Part shown: positions 8,867-16,552 of the stretch, in pieces
Numbering within the stretch: position 1 is the first letter of the stretch
How the letters are laid out: each line of letters opens with the position of its first letter
NCBI GenBank assembly: GCA_964427535.1
Contig: CAYRVF010000056.1
Coordinates: 1 to 32,808, forward strand
Reading direction: 5' to 3'
From: CAYRVF01 sp964427535
GTDB lineage: Bacteria; Chloroflexota; Ktedonobacteria; Ktedonobacterales; JADMIN01
Length of the DNA stretch: 32,808 bases
The notes under the pieces: generated by a model
Databases searched by the model: none
Told to the model about the DNA's origin: nothing
The model's input: only the letters and a program-made list of their open reading frames with translations
Translations under genes and position numbers: made by a program

Positions 8867-9172
8867 CGCTGGTGTCCCCCTTCCACAGTGCTCGGCCGCA
8901 GCCGCACGTGTTCAGGGTCGTGTCACGCACCCACCAGACACCTTACGTCACACATCAGATGTGCCCGCCAGACCAGCCGTACCGGATGCTGCGGTGCTTC
9001 TGTGGCAGCACCGCAGCGATGTATTCACGCATGGTAGCACTGCGCCCGTCCATGCGCAATGGCGCATCGCCCCAGTTCACGCCATCCCGCGAGGTCGAAT
9101 GCGGGGGTCGTTGTCCGAGTGATTGTCCGAGTTGTCGGTGGTCTGGGGATCCACTCTCAGGCAACCTTGCTG
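8867..9172. promoter_or_regulatory. Conserved intergenic block, copy 1 (upstream of HTH-SBP gene)
   Basis: Read on the minus strand, this block aligns with 12308-12634. A 36-nt segment ending at the motif TACCATG (9030-9036) shares 29 of 36 positions with the other copy, and 46 nt at the distal end (9107-9152) share 35 of 46, by hand alignment. Both copies also share a GGCTGGTCTGG motif and the ribosome-site region. A 10-bp hairpin (8988-8997 with 9008-9017) lies where the other copy has a different-sequence hairpin. It separates the HTH-SBP gene from a divergently placed lipoprotein gene at 9510. Function is unknown: bidirectional promoter, operator or structured leader. Confidence 0.6.
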
Positions 9173-9363
9173 ACGAGGACGGCACCCGCGCGCAGGTGGC
9201 GACCGGCACCAACCACCGAAGGAGCAGCACGCGTGACCATGTCCTCCCGTGCGTCGCGATGACGCCCGGCATCGAGGTGCGTACGGGAGTGCCTCTCAGT
9301 GAGCGGCTGGCGCCTCACGAGACGTGGCTGCACCAGACGTCTAAGAAGCGAGAAAGGAGGGTA

Positions 9364-9402
9364 CCACGGCGGGAACCACGGCGGGAACCACGGCGGGAAC
9401 CA
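9364..9402. repeat. 12-bp tandem repeat, three and a quarter copies
   Basis: Perfect copies of ccacggcgggaa at 9364-9375, 9376-9387 and 9388-9399 plus cca. It lies in a spacer of about 640 bp (8867-9509) upstream of the lipoprotein gene; frames across it give GGNH or REPR repeats that I consider non-genic. A 12-bp-period duplication of ttgtccgagt also occurs at 9111-9132. Confidence 0.8.
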
Positions 9403-9509
9403 AAACACCCGGAGCCCCCTGCAAGAGACGTCACACTCACTCGCGTGCAGGTCACCAACGCTGTGGACGACTATACGACGGCCACGATATGAAAGGCAGA
9501 GGCACCGAC

Positions 9510-10004
9510 ATGACACCGCACCGGCTCGTACGCTTCGCCATCGTCGCGACACTGGGGCTGACGCTGGCCGCTGGGGTGGCCGCCTGCGGCGCGCAAGCGC
9601 AGGCACAACCCCGGCAAGTAGCAAGCGACCTCTCGGCCACGGCCGTGGCTACACACTACTTCAAGATCCTCAATGCCGGCATGAAGAGCGGCAACTTCTC
9701 CGGCATGGCCTCCGTCTTTGCGTCAGATGCCACGCTGACGCAGCCCTCCCCGAAAGGGGTCACCACGGTCGTCCATGGGCTCCCGGCGATCACGCACTTC
9801 TACCAGACCCTGGCCACGAAACTGCCCGGCTACCAATGGACCACCGAGAGTCAGCGCAGCCTCGCGGACAACGTCGTGCTGGCGTACGAGCATGCGGGCA
9901 GTCCGCCTCTGCATGTACCAAGCCGCTGCGTCCATGTGTTTGATGTCCAGCACGGCAAGATTGTGCGCTACGACTGGGCCACCTATTTCGCCGGTCAGCC
10001 CTAA
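9510..10004 (+). CDS. NTF2/SnoaL-like lipoprotein
   Basis: A 164-residue exported protein. The N-terminus has basic residues, a hydrophobic run (FAIVATLGLTLAAG) and a lipobox VAAC at about residues 23-26, so it should be lipid-anchored. The remainder fits a SnoaL/NTF2-like cone fold: ATHYFKILNAGMKSGNFSGMASVFASDATL near the start, GLPAITHFYQTL, and a terminal strand CVHVFDVQHGKIVRYDWATYF. Such domains bind or turn over small hydrophobic molecules or act as binding partners; no substrate can be named. ATG 9510 follows GAGG by about 7 nt; an earlier in-frame ATG at 9489 lacks this. A strong terminator follows immediately. It lies divergent from the HTH-SBP gene. Confidence 0.8.
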   Translation: MTPHRLVRFAIVATLGLTLAAGVAACGAQAQAQPRQVASDLSATAVATHYFKILNAGMKSGNFSGMASVFASDATLTQPSPKGVTTVVHGLPAITHFYQTLATKLPGYQWTTESQRSLADNVVLAYEHAGSPPLHVPSRCVHVFDVQHGKIVRYDWATYFAGQP

Positions 10005-10031
10005 AGCGGGAGGGCAAGTTGCCCTCCCGCT
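10005..10031 (+). terminator. Strong hairpin after the SnoaL-like lipoprotein
   Basis: Perfect 12-bp stem (10005-10016 with 10020-10031) with a 3-nt loop, one base after the TAA stop. The downstream sequence is only weakly T-rich, but position and stability support intrinsic termination. Confidence 0.75.
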
Positions 10032-10268
10032 CTACGCTACACACGTAATGCCAGCTCTCCCAGCGCCTGAGTCCCCAAGGCCCGGTGCCCGATAAGCGCT
10101 CTCTCATCTCCAGTGCATCGACGGTGCTGATAGTGCGTCCCCGGTGCCGCCCTGCACTGCCTGTTGTCCAGCCAGCGCCTCTCCAGCGAAGCGACGCTTT
10201 GCATGTCTGTCTTCCAGGCGCCCTACAGGGGCACGATACGCACGTTGTTGTGAAAGGATAGCCTACCT

Positions 10269-10502
10269 ATGAAGACGATCTCCTCACACACGCTGCACTC
10301 GATGGCAACCGGTGCAGTGCTCACCCTGCTCCTCAGCAGCGCCCTAGGAGCCTGTGGTCGGACGGCAGCAAGCAGGCAGGCACTGCTGTTCGCGCCCCAG
10401 CACGTCACATCAGGTGAGGAGCTTTCTCGCGCGCTCGTCCGGTCGTCCACCTCAGTGAGTGACGAGATGACACGCGCGCTGGCCCGTCTGGGACAGAAAT
10501 AG
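10269..10502 (+). CDS. Small hypothetical lipoprotein
   Basis: A 77-residue protein with a clear lipoprotein signal: MKTISSHTLHSM, then a hydrophobic stretch (GAVLTLLLSSAL) and the lipobox LGAC near residue 29. The mature part is about 49 residues, Ala/Ser/Arg-rich, with an amphipathic C-terminal helix (SVSDEMTRALARLGQK). An AGGA site lies 11 nt upstream of the ATG. No family recognised. It is followed by a hairpin terminator at 10583. Codon use and signal make it likely real despite its size. Confidence 0.65.
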   Translation: MKTISSHTLHSMATGAVLTLLLSSALGACGRTAASRQALLFAPQHVTSGEELSRALVRSSTSVSDEMTRALARLGQK

Positions 10503-10582
10503 TCGCCTGGACACCGCGAGCGGTTGTCGTCACGAGGTGTCTGGCGTGACCGTCGGCGGAGAACCGCGTCCGCACTTCGGGC

Positions 10583-10612
10583 GATTGGCCAGCACCCAGG
10601 CGCTGGCCAATC
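10583..10612 (+). terminator. Hairpin terminator after the small lipoprotein
   Basis: An 11-bp perfect stem (10583-10593 with 10602-10612) with an 8-nt loop, followed by ctttat. It lies 80 nt after the stop at 10502 and is a good rho-independent terminator candidate. Confidence 0.7.
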
Positions 10613-10683
10613 CTTTATGGTGTGAGTGCGCTCACTACGTATGCGATGGTCGTGAGGCTTCCAACGCTCCTTACGATGTCGGC

Positions 10684-10936
10684 TGGCTTTGACCAGGCAA
10701 CAGTCTGGACCATGTCGTCCGTCAACACTGGCGTNNNNNNNNNNNNNNNNNNNNNNNNNNNNNNNNNNNNNNNNNNNNNNNNNNNNNNNNNNNNNNNNNN
10801 NNNNNNNNNNNNNNNNNNNNNNNNNNNNNNNNNNGGGCTTTGACCAGGCAACAGTCTGGACCATGTCGTCCGTCAACACTGGCGTGGGCTTTGACCAGGC
10901 AACAGTCTGGACCATGTCGTCCGTCAACACTGGCGT
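10684..10936. repeat. 51-bp minisatellite interrupted by a 100-N assembly gap
   Basis: Three visible copies of a 51-bp unit: 10684-10734, 10835-10885 and 10886-10936. They are identical except for the first base of copy 1. Bases 10735-10834 are exactly 100 N, the usual placeholder for a gap of unknown size, so the true copy number is unknown. The unit is a multiple of three and is open on both strands (17-residue repeats), but no start, ribosome site or flanking coding signal was found. There are no unique spacers, so it is not a CRISPR array. Confidence 0.9.
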
Positions 10937-11572
10937 GGGCGTTGTCCATAGCGTGCTGGTGCCAATCCTCCTGACTCGCATCCGACATCTTTACGACGTG
11001 ATCGCGTTCGCCACCGTCTGCCTTCTGGTCGGGTACCGCGGTCCGGCCTACGCGCCAGCTTATGACTGAGGCCAGACTATTCCTGTCGGGCTGGGCATAA
11101 TGCTCTTCCGCATCGGATTGAGAGTGATTAACCTCCACAGCCGGACGGAGGGCAGCCGAGCCGCCCTTCCCTTGGTTCGTTCAACGCGTTGGGTACACCT
11201 TAGGCACTGACGGTCCACTCAACGTCGCCGAGTTACACTCACGGACACGAGCATGGCAGGTGTGTGTGTGGTTCCTCATCGGGATGGCGCTCCTCGCCGA
11301 GCTCGCTGGAGTGCTGACGGTTCGCCCCGACCGCCATACGAGATTCCTGACGGTGTTCGGAGAACGTGTCCTGACCCGCCATGCGCGCGGAGACGCGCAG
11401 CGAGACGCCGTCCTTTCAGGACAGTGTCTTGGCCTCGGCTGCGAGCGCAGCGCTGGCCGTCCAGGGAGCAGGCATGCGCAGACAACTCGCAGGCTCCCCT
11501 GTACAGAGACGGATCCCAAGTGGCCGCACCCTCCGGCGTCGTGTGAGACTGCTAGCACGCTGGGAATCCTCC
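10937..11572. other. Intergenic stretch without supported genes
   Basis: After the minisatellite, about 640 bp contain only arginine-, serine- and cysteine-rich frames, including part of a 318-codon minus-strand frame with no domain or ribosome site. I treat it as noncoding or decayed sequence. Confidence 0.45.
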
Positions 11573-11878
11573 TCAGTGCGACCGACGCGCTGCGGATGAG
11601 AACGCATCTGGTGAACGGAGCGACGCGAATTCTGCCAGGGCTGTGGGCGATACCGGCAGATCGCGCATCTCGGGCACTGTCGCCTTGCTCTGCCCACGCA
11701 CCCGTATGCCCGCGCGTACCAGTGCAGAGCCCAGTCGCTGTCGTAGGATGAGCCACATACCCAGCGTGCCACGTACACCAGCCCGTGCCTCGTCTCCCAG
11801 ACGCGCTTTCTCGGCCTCTGTGAGAAGCTGCTGCTGGTGCGCCGCCGTCTGTTGCTGTAGGAAGAAGGGGGGTGTCAT
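11573..11878 (-). CDS. Small hypothetical protein, amphipathic helical
   Basis: A 101-residue frame starting MTPPFFLQQQTAAHQQQLLTEAEKARLG. Support comes from a GGAGG ribosome site 10 nt before the ATG and a believable composition: a Gln-rich helix, a charged stretch, then a hydrophobic/basic segment (GMWLILRQRLGSALVRAGIRVRGQ) resembling a peripheral membrane helix. The last 35 residues look less natural. I do not recognise a family. It lies downstream of the lipoprotein at 12023-12232 on the same strand, with about 140 bp between, and could share its transcript. Confidence 0.5.
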   Translation of the reverse strand: MTPPFFLQQQTAAHQQQLLTEAEKARLGDEARAGVRGTLGMWLILRQRLGSALVRAGIRVRGQSKATVPEMRDLPVSPTALAEFASLRSPDAFSSAARRSH

Positions 11879-12022
11879 CGTCGTCTACCTCCGGCTCAGT
11901 TGTGCTCTGCTCTGCCCATCTGTCGTGGTGCGCTGTGACAGCACACGGACTGTCCTGATACCCGAAACACAAGAACTGCCATGGGCGATGGTCCTCGCCG
12001 GGAGCCGACTCCTGGCGCGTCC

Positions 12023-12232
12023 TTAGCGTGGGCCGCGTGCTGGCGGGTTTGGCCACGCATTCGGCTGAGCGGGTGCGGCTTGTTGGGCTCCCGAGCTCGC
12101 TGGACTTGGCGGACTCGCGTGCTGGGACGATCCACATGCCTCAAGGCCGCCCAGTGCGAGGGTTACGGCCAGGACGATTGCGCAGACGACGCGGTTCGGC
12201 CGTTGGAGAGGCGCCCACTTCATCGCGTTCAT
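12023..12232 (-). CDS. Small proline/alanine-rich lipoprotein
   Basis: A 69-residue frame: basic N-terminus (MNAMKWAPLQRPNR), hydrophobic core (VVCAIVLAVTLALGG), lipobox-like LEAC near residue 29, and a low-complexity Ser/Pro/Ala/Gln tail. The Glu at -2 of the lipobox is unusual. I chose ATG 12232 because AAAGG lies about 10 nt upstream. It is divergent from the HTH-cyclase gene across the conserved intergenic block, mirroring the layout at 8.9-9.5 kb, which strengthens the call. Confidence 0.5.
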   Translation of the reverse strand: MNAMKWAPLQRPNRVVCAIVLAVTLALGGLEACGSSQHASPPSPASSGAQQAAPAQPNAWPNPPARGPR

Positions 12233-12307
12233 TGTCACTACCATCCTTTGGCGTGGAGGTAACGAGGCTGACGATCGACGCGCACCTCGCGTGGATGTCG
12301 CCCTCGG

Positions 12308-12634
12308 CTCAAGGATGCCTCGCGTCGGACTCCCTGACCACGGACAGCCCGGACAATCGCCTGGACAGTGACCTTGACAAGTGCTCCCGAGCATCGCTCC
12401 ACGAGATGGCGCGCGATGGGGCCACAGGGCGATTGCGGATGGACTGGCACGGTGTTACCATGGCGGATGGATATGTGCCAGGCGCTCGTGAGAGCGCGGT
12501 AGGATGGCAGGCGCGGTCTGGCTGGTCTGGCTGGTACGATACGCGTAGTCTGCGTCGGAGTGGTGTGGCACGTGGTACGTCAGGACCCCGAGCTCTGTTG
12601 GGTGTAGCCGAACAGTGGAGAGGGGGCACCCGCG
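12308..12634. promoter_or_regulatory. Conserved intergenic block, copy 2 (upstream of HTH-cyclase gene)
   Basis: Homologous, in inverted orientation, to 8867-9172. Shared elements in order towards the HTH start are the distal segment (12308-12372, read on the minus strand), GATGGCG...GGGGC near 12405-12425, the TACCATG motif (segment 12427-12462), GGCTGGTCTGG (about 12520-12530) and the ribosome-site region. Between the last two motifs lies a small GC hairpin, GCGCTC (12482-12487) and GAGCGC (12492-12497), replacing the different hairpin of copy 1. A 9-bp tandem duplication (ggtctggct, 12515-12532) is inside it. No other gene is supported in 12233-12634. Confidence 0.6.
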
Positions 12635-13684
12635 ATGACCTCGACGTCGTCTGTCACCTTCGGCGATCTGCTGCGGCGCTACCGCATCGCGGCTGGGCAC
12701 ACCCAGGAAGAGCTGGCTGAGCGCGCCCACCTGAGCGTCGATGCCATCGGCACGCTCGAGCGCGGCACCCGGCGGGCTCCGCGAAGGGACTCGGTCGCGC
12801 TGCTGGCTGACGCCCTCAGCCTCGCGGGCGACGAGCGCGCCGCGTTCGAGGTCGCCGCACGCCGGGCGCCCATGCCAGTCGGCCCCTCCCCTGTGGGGTC
12901 GGCCGCAGCCCCAGGCAGTGGGGACCTGCCCGTCGGCACGGTGACCTTCCTCTTCACGGACATCGAGGGCTCGACCCGCTTGCTCCAGCGGCTGGGCGCC
13001 GTGCGATACGCGGCGGTGGTGAGCCAGCACCGGGCGCTGCTGCGGGCTGCCGTCGCGGCGCATGCCGGCGTGGAGGTAGATTCGCAGGGCGATGCCTTCT
13101 TCGTGGCCTTCCCTACCGCGCCCGCGGCCGCGGCGGCCGCTGCCGAGGCCACGCGCGCGCTGGCTGCCTACGCCTGGCCGGAGAGCGTCACGGTGCGGGT
13201 GCGTATGGGGCTGCACACCGGCACGCCCTACGTGGTCGGCGGCCACTACGTGGGGCTGGATGTGTCTCGCGCTGCGCACATCGCGGCGGCTGGGCACGGC
13301 GGGCAGGTGCTGCTCTCAGAGTCCGCCCGTGCCCTGGTCGAGCAGTCCCTCGCGGAGGACGGTCTCACACTGCGCGACCTGGGGGCGCACCAGCTCACGG
13401 ACCTGCAGCAGCCCGAGCACCTCGCGCAGTTGGTCCTACCCGACCCCGGTCTGCCGACGGACTTTCCGGCCCTCAAGACGCTCGACCGCCATGCGCACAA
13501 CCTGCCCATCCAACCCACTCCGCTTATCGGCCGGGAGGAAGCGGTCGCGGGCATCTGTGCGCTGCTGCGCCAGGATGCGGTGCGGCTACTGACGCTGACC
13601 GGGCCGGGCGGCGTGGGCAAGACGCGGCTGGGGTTGCAGGTGGCAGCTGAACTCGTCGACGCCTTCGCCGATGACGTCTGGTAG
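12635..13684 (+). CDS. HTH/class III cyclase regulator, N-terminal fragment ending at an in-frame TAG
   Basis: A 349-codon fragment of a larger regulator. Residues 8-75 are the XRE helix-turn-helix (FGDLLRRYRIAAGHTQEELAERAHLSVDAIGTLERG). Residues about 98-270 are a class III nucleotidyl cyclase domain: VTFLFTDIEGSTRL with metal-binding Asp109, and DSQGDAFF with Asp153, then RMGLHTGTPYVVGGHYVGLDVSRAAHI. Residues 300-349 begin an NB-ARC-type ATPase: TPLIGREEAV and Walker A GPGGVGKT at 323-330. It stops abruptly at TAG (13682-13684) after DDVW, exactly where related ATPases continue with an aromatic residue and VRL. A GAGGGGG site precedes the ATG. The fragment may still make an HTH-cyclase protein. 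Confidence 0.8.
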   Translation: MTSTSSVTFGDLLRRYRIAAGHTQEELAERAHLSVDAIGTLERGTRRAPRRDSVALLADALSLAGDERAAFEVAARRAPMPVGPSPVGSAAAPGSGDLPVGTVTFLFTDIEGSTRLLQRLGAVRYAAVVSQHRALLRAAVAAHAGVEVDSQGDAFFVAFPTAPAAAAAAAEATRALAAYAWPESVTVRVRMGLHTGTPYVVGGHYVGLDVSRAAHIAAAGHGGQVLLSESARALVEQSLAEDGLTLRDLGAHQLTDLQQPEHLAQLVLPDPGLPTDFPALKTLDRHAHNLPIQPTPLIGREEAVAGICALLRQDAVRLLTLTGPGGVGKTRLGLQVAAELVDAFADDVW

Positions 13685-13837
13685 GTGCGCCTGTCGCGCC
13701 TCAGCGACCCCGAACTGGTCGTCCCGACCATCGCGCACACCCTCGGACTGCGGGAGGCGGGAAGCACGCCCATCGCGGAGCTGCTGCGCGACTACCTCCG
13801 CACGCGGAAGCTGCTCCTGCTGCTGGACAACTGCGAG

Positions 13838-13900
13838 CAGGTGGCGGTGGCAGCGCCGCAGGTGGCGGTGGCAGCGCCGCAGGTGGCGGTGGCAGCGCCG
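13838..13900 (+). repeat. 21-bp tandem triplication inside the NB-ARC domain
   Basis: Three perfect copies of a 21-bp unit (13838-13858, 13859-13879, 13880-13900) encode QVAVAAP repeated three times, directly after the Walker B strand LLLLLDNCE. Related ATPases have a single such segment before ADLLxxCPGL. The expansion keeps frame and adds about 14 residues. Confidence 0.9.
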
Positions 13901-13937
13901 CAGGTGGCCGACCTGCTGACGACGTGCCCCGGCCTGC

Positions 13938-15845
13938 GTGTGCTGGCCACCAGTCGCGTCAAGCTGCGCCTGCGGGGCGAACACGAGGTCCCGGTCCTGC
14001 CCCCTGGCCGTGCCCGTCGGCACGGGCTCCTCGCAGAGCGCACAGCTGCCCGACACGGTGCGGCTGCTGGACGCGCCAGCGGTGGCGCTCTTCATCGCGC
14101 AGGCGCAGGCCCACTGGCCCGACTTCCGCCTCACGGCGGCAGCGGCCAGCGTGGCAGCGGCCATCTGCGCCCGGCTGGACGGGCTGCCGCTGGCGATCGA
14201 ACTGGCCGCTGCCTGGGTGAAGGTGCTGCCGCTCGCGGACCTGCTTCAGCGGCTAGAGCAGCGGCTGCCCCTCTTGACGGGGGGAGCGCGCGACCTGGAG
14301 GCACGGCAGCAGACGATGCGTGCCACGCTGGCCTGGAGCGAGCACCTGCTCTCCCCAGAGCACTGTACGCTCTTCCGGCGCCTGGCGGTGTTCGTGGGTA
14401 GCTTCACGGTGCGGGCGGCTGAGGCGGTCTGCGCCACGCCTCCGGGGGCCGCGCCGCTAGGGACGGGCGTGCTGGACGGGCTCGCGGCCCTAGTGGACTC
14501 CAGCCTGGTGCAGCCCTGGCACGAGGACGCGGCGGAGGGGGAGCGAGAGCGGGACGGTGAGGCGGTGCGCTTCCGGCTGCTGTCTGTGGTCCGCGAATAC
14601 GCGCTCGAACAGCTGGAGGCCGGGGACAATGGCAACGAGGCGGCGGCGCTGCATCGGGCACATGCGGCCTACTATGTGGGTCTAGCCGAGCAGCCGTGGG
14701 ACATCCTCTACCTCGACTTGCCGGGCGAATTAGAGGAACGCGAATTCGACGCCGCGCAGGAGCGGCTGGAGCAGGACCATGACAACCTGCGCGCTGCCCT
14801 CGGCTGGCTCCGGGCGCGTGCCGAGCAGCAGCGCCGACCCAGCCGAGCGCGTCGTCTCCCGTCCGTGTGTGAGGCGAAGCTGCCGGCGCTGGGCTCGGGA
14901 GGCGAAGCGCCCGTAGTCCAGGGACTGCGCCTTGCTGGTGCGCTCATGTGGATGTGGGCCATGCATGGCCACTTGGGCGAAGGGCGTTCGTGGCTCGAGG
15001 CGCTCTTCGCGCTGGATTCGGCCAGCACGACCGCCAGGAAGGAGGCGCGCTCCCGTGCCATCAGCGAAGGGTATGTGCGCGCGCGTGCCCTGTACGCGCT
15101 GGGCCTGCTGGCCTATTGGCAGGGCGACGCCGACCAGGCTGTGCCGCCGCTGCAGCAGAGTCTGGCGCTGGCGCGCACGCTCGATGTCCGCACGTTGCCC
15201 CCGCCCCAGATCCTCAACAACGTGGGCATGGCCCTCCAGGAGCAAGGCAACCTGGAGCAGGCACGCGCTTGCTACGAGGAGAGCCTGCTGCTGCTGCGCG
15301 CGATGGTGATCCCGAGTAAGACCGGCGAAGGGAACGCCCTGAACAGCCTGGCCCTCCTCGCCCTGGCGTCCGGTGATCTGGAGCTCGCCGAGGCGTTCAG
15401 CGAGGAGGGCCTTGCCGTATGCCGCCAGGTAAACTACGCCGTTGGGACCGCGGCGGCACTGAGCCTGCAGGCGTTGATTGTCTGGCAGCGAGGGCACCGG
15501 CGCCAGGCGGAGGCACTGGCACGCGAGGCGGTGGCGGTCGTCCAGGCAGGCGGGGATGTGCGCTTTTTTGGGGAGCGTCTGGAGGTGTACGCCTCTATCT
15601 GTGCGGCTCTGGGGCAGGCGGAGCGGGCGGCACGCCTGCTAGGAGCGGCCGCCGCCTTCCGCGAGCGGATTGGCATGCGCCGGTCGATGGAAATACCCGC
15701 GTCCATGGCGGCCGCGATCGCGTCGGTGGTAGGCGTAGCGCGGGCCGGGCTGGGCGAGGAAGCCTGGGCCGCCGCCCACGGTGCCGGCCGGGCGCTCTCG
15801 GTGGAGGCGGCCATCGCCGAGGCGCTGGGCGACGACGAGCAGTGA
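13938..15845 (+). CDS. C-terminal NB-ARC/TPR part of the interrupted regulator
   Basis: An open frame of 635 codons; homology to the ATPase proper starts near 14004, so the first 20 or so residues are out-of-phase sequence and the real start, if any, is unknown. It contains the end of the NB-ARC domain (AAAICARLDGLPLAIELAAAW, the typical GLPLA motif), a winged-helix-like part (LFRRLAVFVGSFTVRAAEAVC), the segment FRLLSVVREYALEQLEA, and then TPR-type helical repeats from about residue 380 (ALYALGLLAYWQGDADQAVPPLQQSLALART, QEQGNLEQARACYEESLLLLR). The end matches the usual end of such regulators (LLGAAAAFRERIG). Separate expression is doubtful because no ribosome site was found. Confidence 0.7.
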   Translation: MCWPPVASSCACGANTRSRSCPLAVPVGTGSSQSAQLPDTVRLLDAPAVALFIAQAQAHWPDFRLTAAAASVAAAICARLDGLPLAIELAAAWVKVLPLADLLQRLEQRLPLLTGGARDLEARQQTMRATLAWSEHLLSPEHCTLFRRLAVFVGSFTVRAAEAVCATPPGAAPLGTGVLDGLAALVDSSLVQPWHEDAAEGERERDGEAVRFRLLSVVREYALEQLEAGDNGNEAAALHRAHAAYYVGLAEQPWDILYLDLPGELEEREFDAAQERLEQDHDNLRAALGWLRARAEQQRRPSRARRLPSVCEAKLPALGSGGEAPVVQGLRLAGALMWMWAMHGHLGEGRSWLEALFALDSASTTARKEARSRAISEGYVRARALYALGLLAYWQGDADQAVPPLQQSLALARTLDVRTLPPPQILNNVGMALQEQGNLEQARACYEESLLLLRAMVIPSKTGEGNALNSLALLALASGDLELAEAFSEEGLAVCRQVNYAVGTAAALSLQALIVWQRGHRRQAEALAREAVAVVQAGGDVRFFGERLEVYASICAALGQAERAARLLGAAAAFRERIGMRRSMEIPASMAAAIASVVGVARAGLGEEAWAAAHGAGRALSVEAAIAEALGDDEQ

Positions 15846-16191
15846 TCTCTGGACACTACATCGTGCCGTCCACCGTGTGCGTCAGCGGCAGACGAGCGTC
15901 CCAGTTCGATTCATAGCATCGCTGCGATGGCTACGTGATTTTGAGCAGCGAGTGTGGACCTGGAGGTATGAGTCAACCATCTCATGGCTTACTCGGCACT
16001 TTCGGTGAACGTAGTACGAGGCGATAGCGGCGTCAAGGGCAGTCTCACGACCGTCAGCGGCTTCGAGCCGGGTGCCCCAGCGAACGGCCCTCATCGGCGC
16101 AATGTCGCCGAGCTCGTGTGGCGTCCTATAGATACCCGTATTATCCAGGTATTATGCAGTTCGTATTAGAAGGTGTGCGAGAAGGGATCAG
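15846..16191. other. Intergenic stretch, nothing supported
   Basis: About 345 bp between the regulator end and a transposase remnant. Only short frames are present and no terminator hairpin was recognised. Confidence 0.4.
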
Positions 16192-16392
16192 ATTGCGCAG
16201 ATCGACGAACCGGACTGGTACATGAAGGACCAGTCCAGAGAGCGGACCTTCGCCTGGATCGGACGTAATCGCCGGATGAGCAAAGACGACGAATTCCTGC
16301 CCGCATCCAGTGAGGCCTGGATCTACCTGAGCATGATGCGCCGGATGCTCAAACGACTGGCGCGTGAACAGGTGCAGCCCGCCTTTCACTAG
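16192..16392 (+). pseudogene. IS5-family transposase C-terminal remnant
   Basis: A short plus-strand frame, open from 16132 and closed by TAG at 16390-16392, reads DEPDWYMKDQSRERTFAWIGRNRR, then MSKDDEFLPASSEAWIYLSMMRRMLKRLA. This closely resembles the conserved C-terminus of IS5-group DDE transposases (the RERTFAWL-RNRRLSKDYE-SEAWIYLAMIRLMLRRLA pattern), including the glutamate region of the catalytic triad. The rest of the transposase and terminal inverted repeats are missing, so it is a dead remnant. There is no start codon in a normal context. Confidence 0.75.
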
Positions 16393-16552
16393 CGCCGGAG
16401 TGCTTAATGCCACAGGGGCATCCTGTATGTCAGCCTTTAGACGCTGCCGACTTAGCGTGTCCATACCAGCTGCGGTGCAGGCAGTGGGGGACGCGGCGGC
16501 GCTCGGTCCGCACATAGCAGGCGATCGGGGCCGTGGAGGCTGCGGTGTGCCC

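Larger units (their letters stand above)
12635..15845 (+). pseudogene. Interrupted HTH-cyclase-NB-ARC-TPR regulator (whole locus)
   Basis: The intact gene would encode roughly 1070 residues: XRE HTH, class III cyclase, NB-ARC ATPase, helical arm and TPR-like repeats. Two lesions split it. First, TAG at 13682-13684 replaces a codon (TAC or TAT would need one change). After it the same phase continues VRLSRLSDPELVVPTIAHTL. Second, a run of five C (14000-14004), where four would keep frame, shifts the phase after EHEVPVLP; the sequence resumes as LAVPVGTGSSQSAQLPDTVRLL. Downstream coding quality stays high for 1.8 kb, implying recent loss, or base-calling errors in the homopolymer. Confidence 0.75.

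Noticed and set aside
8872..9492. 206-codon plus-strand open frame across the conserved block
   Set aside because: It is not kept in the homologous copy at 12308-12634 (different phase and indels), and crosses a 12-bp tandem repeat; conservation looks noncoding.
10684..10936. CRISPR array
   Set aside because: The 51-bp units are directly adjacent with no unique spacers and no cas genes nearby.
11181..12137. 318-codon minus-strand open frame
   Set aside because: Arg/Ser/Thr/Cys-rich composition, no ribosome site and no motif. It overlaps, in other phases, two better supported small genes at 11573-11878 and 12023-12232.
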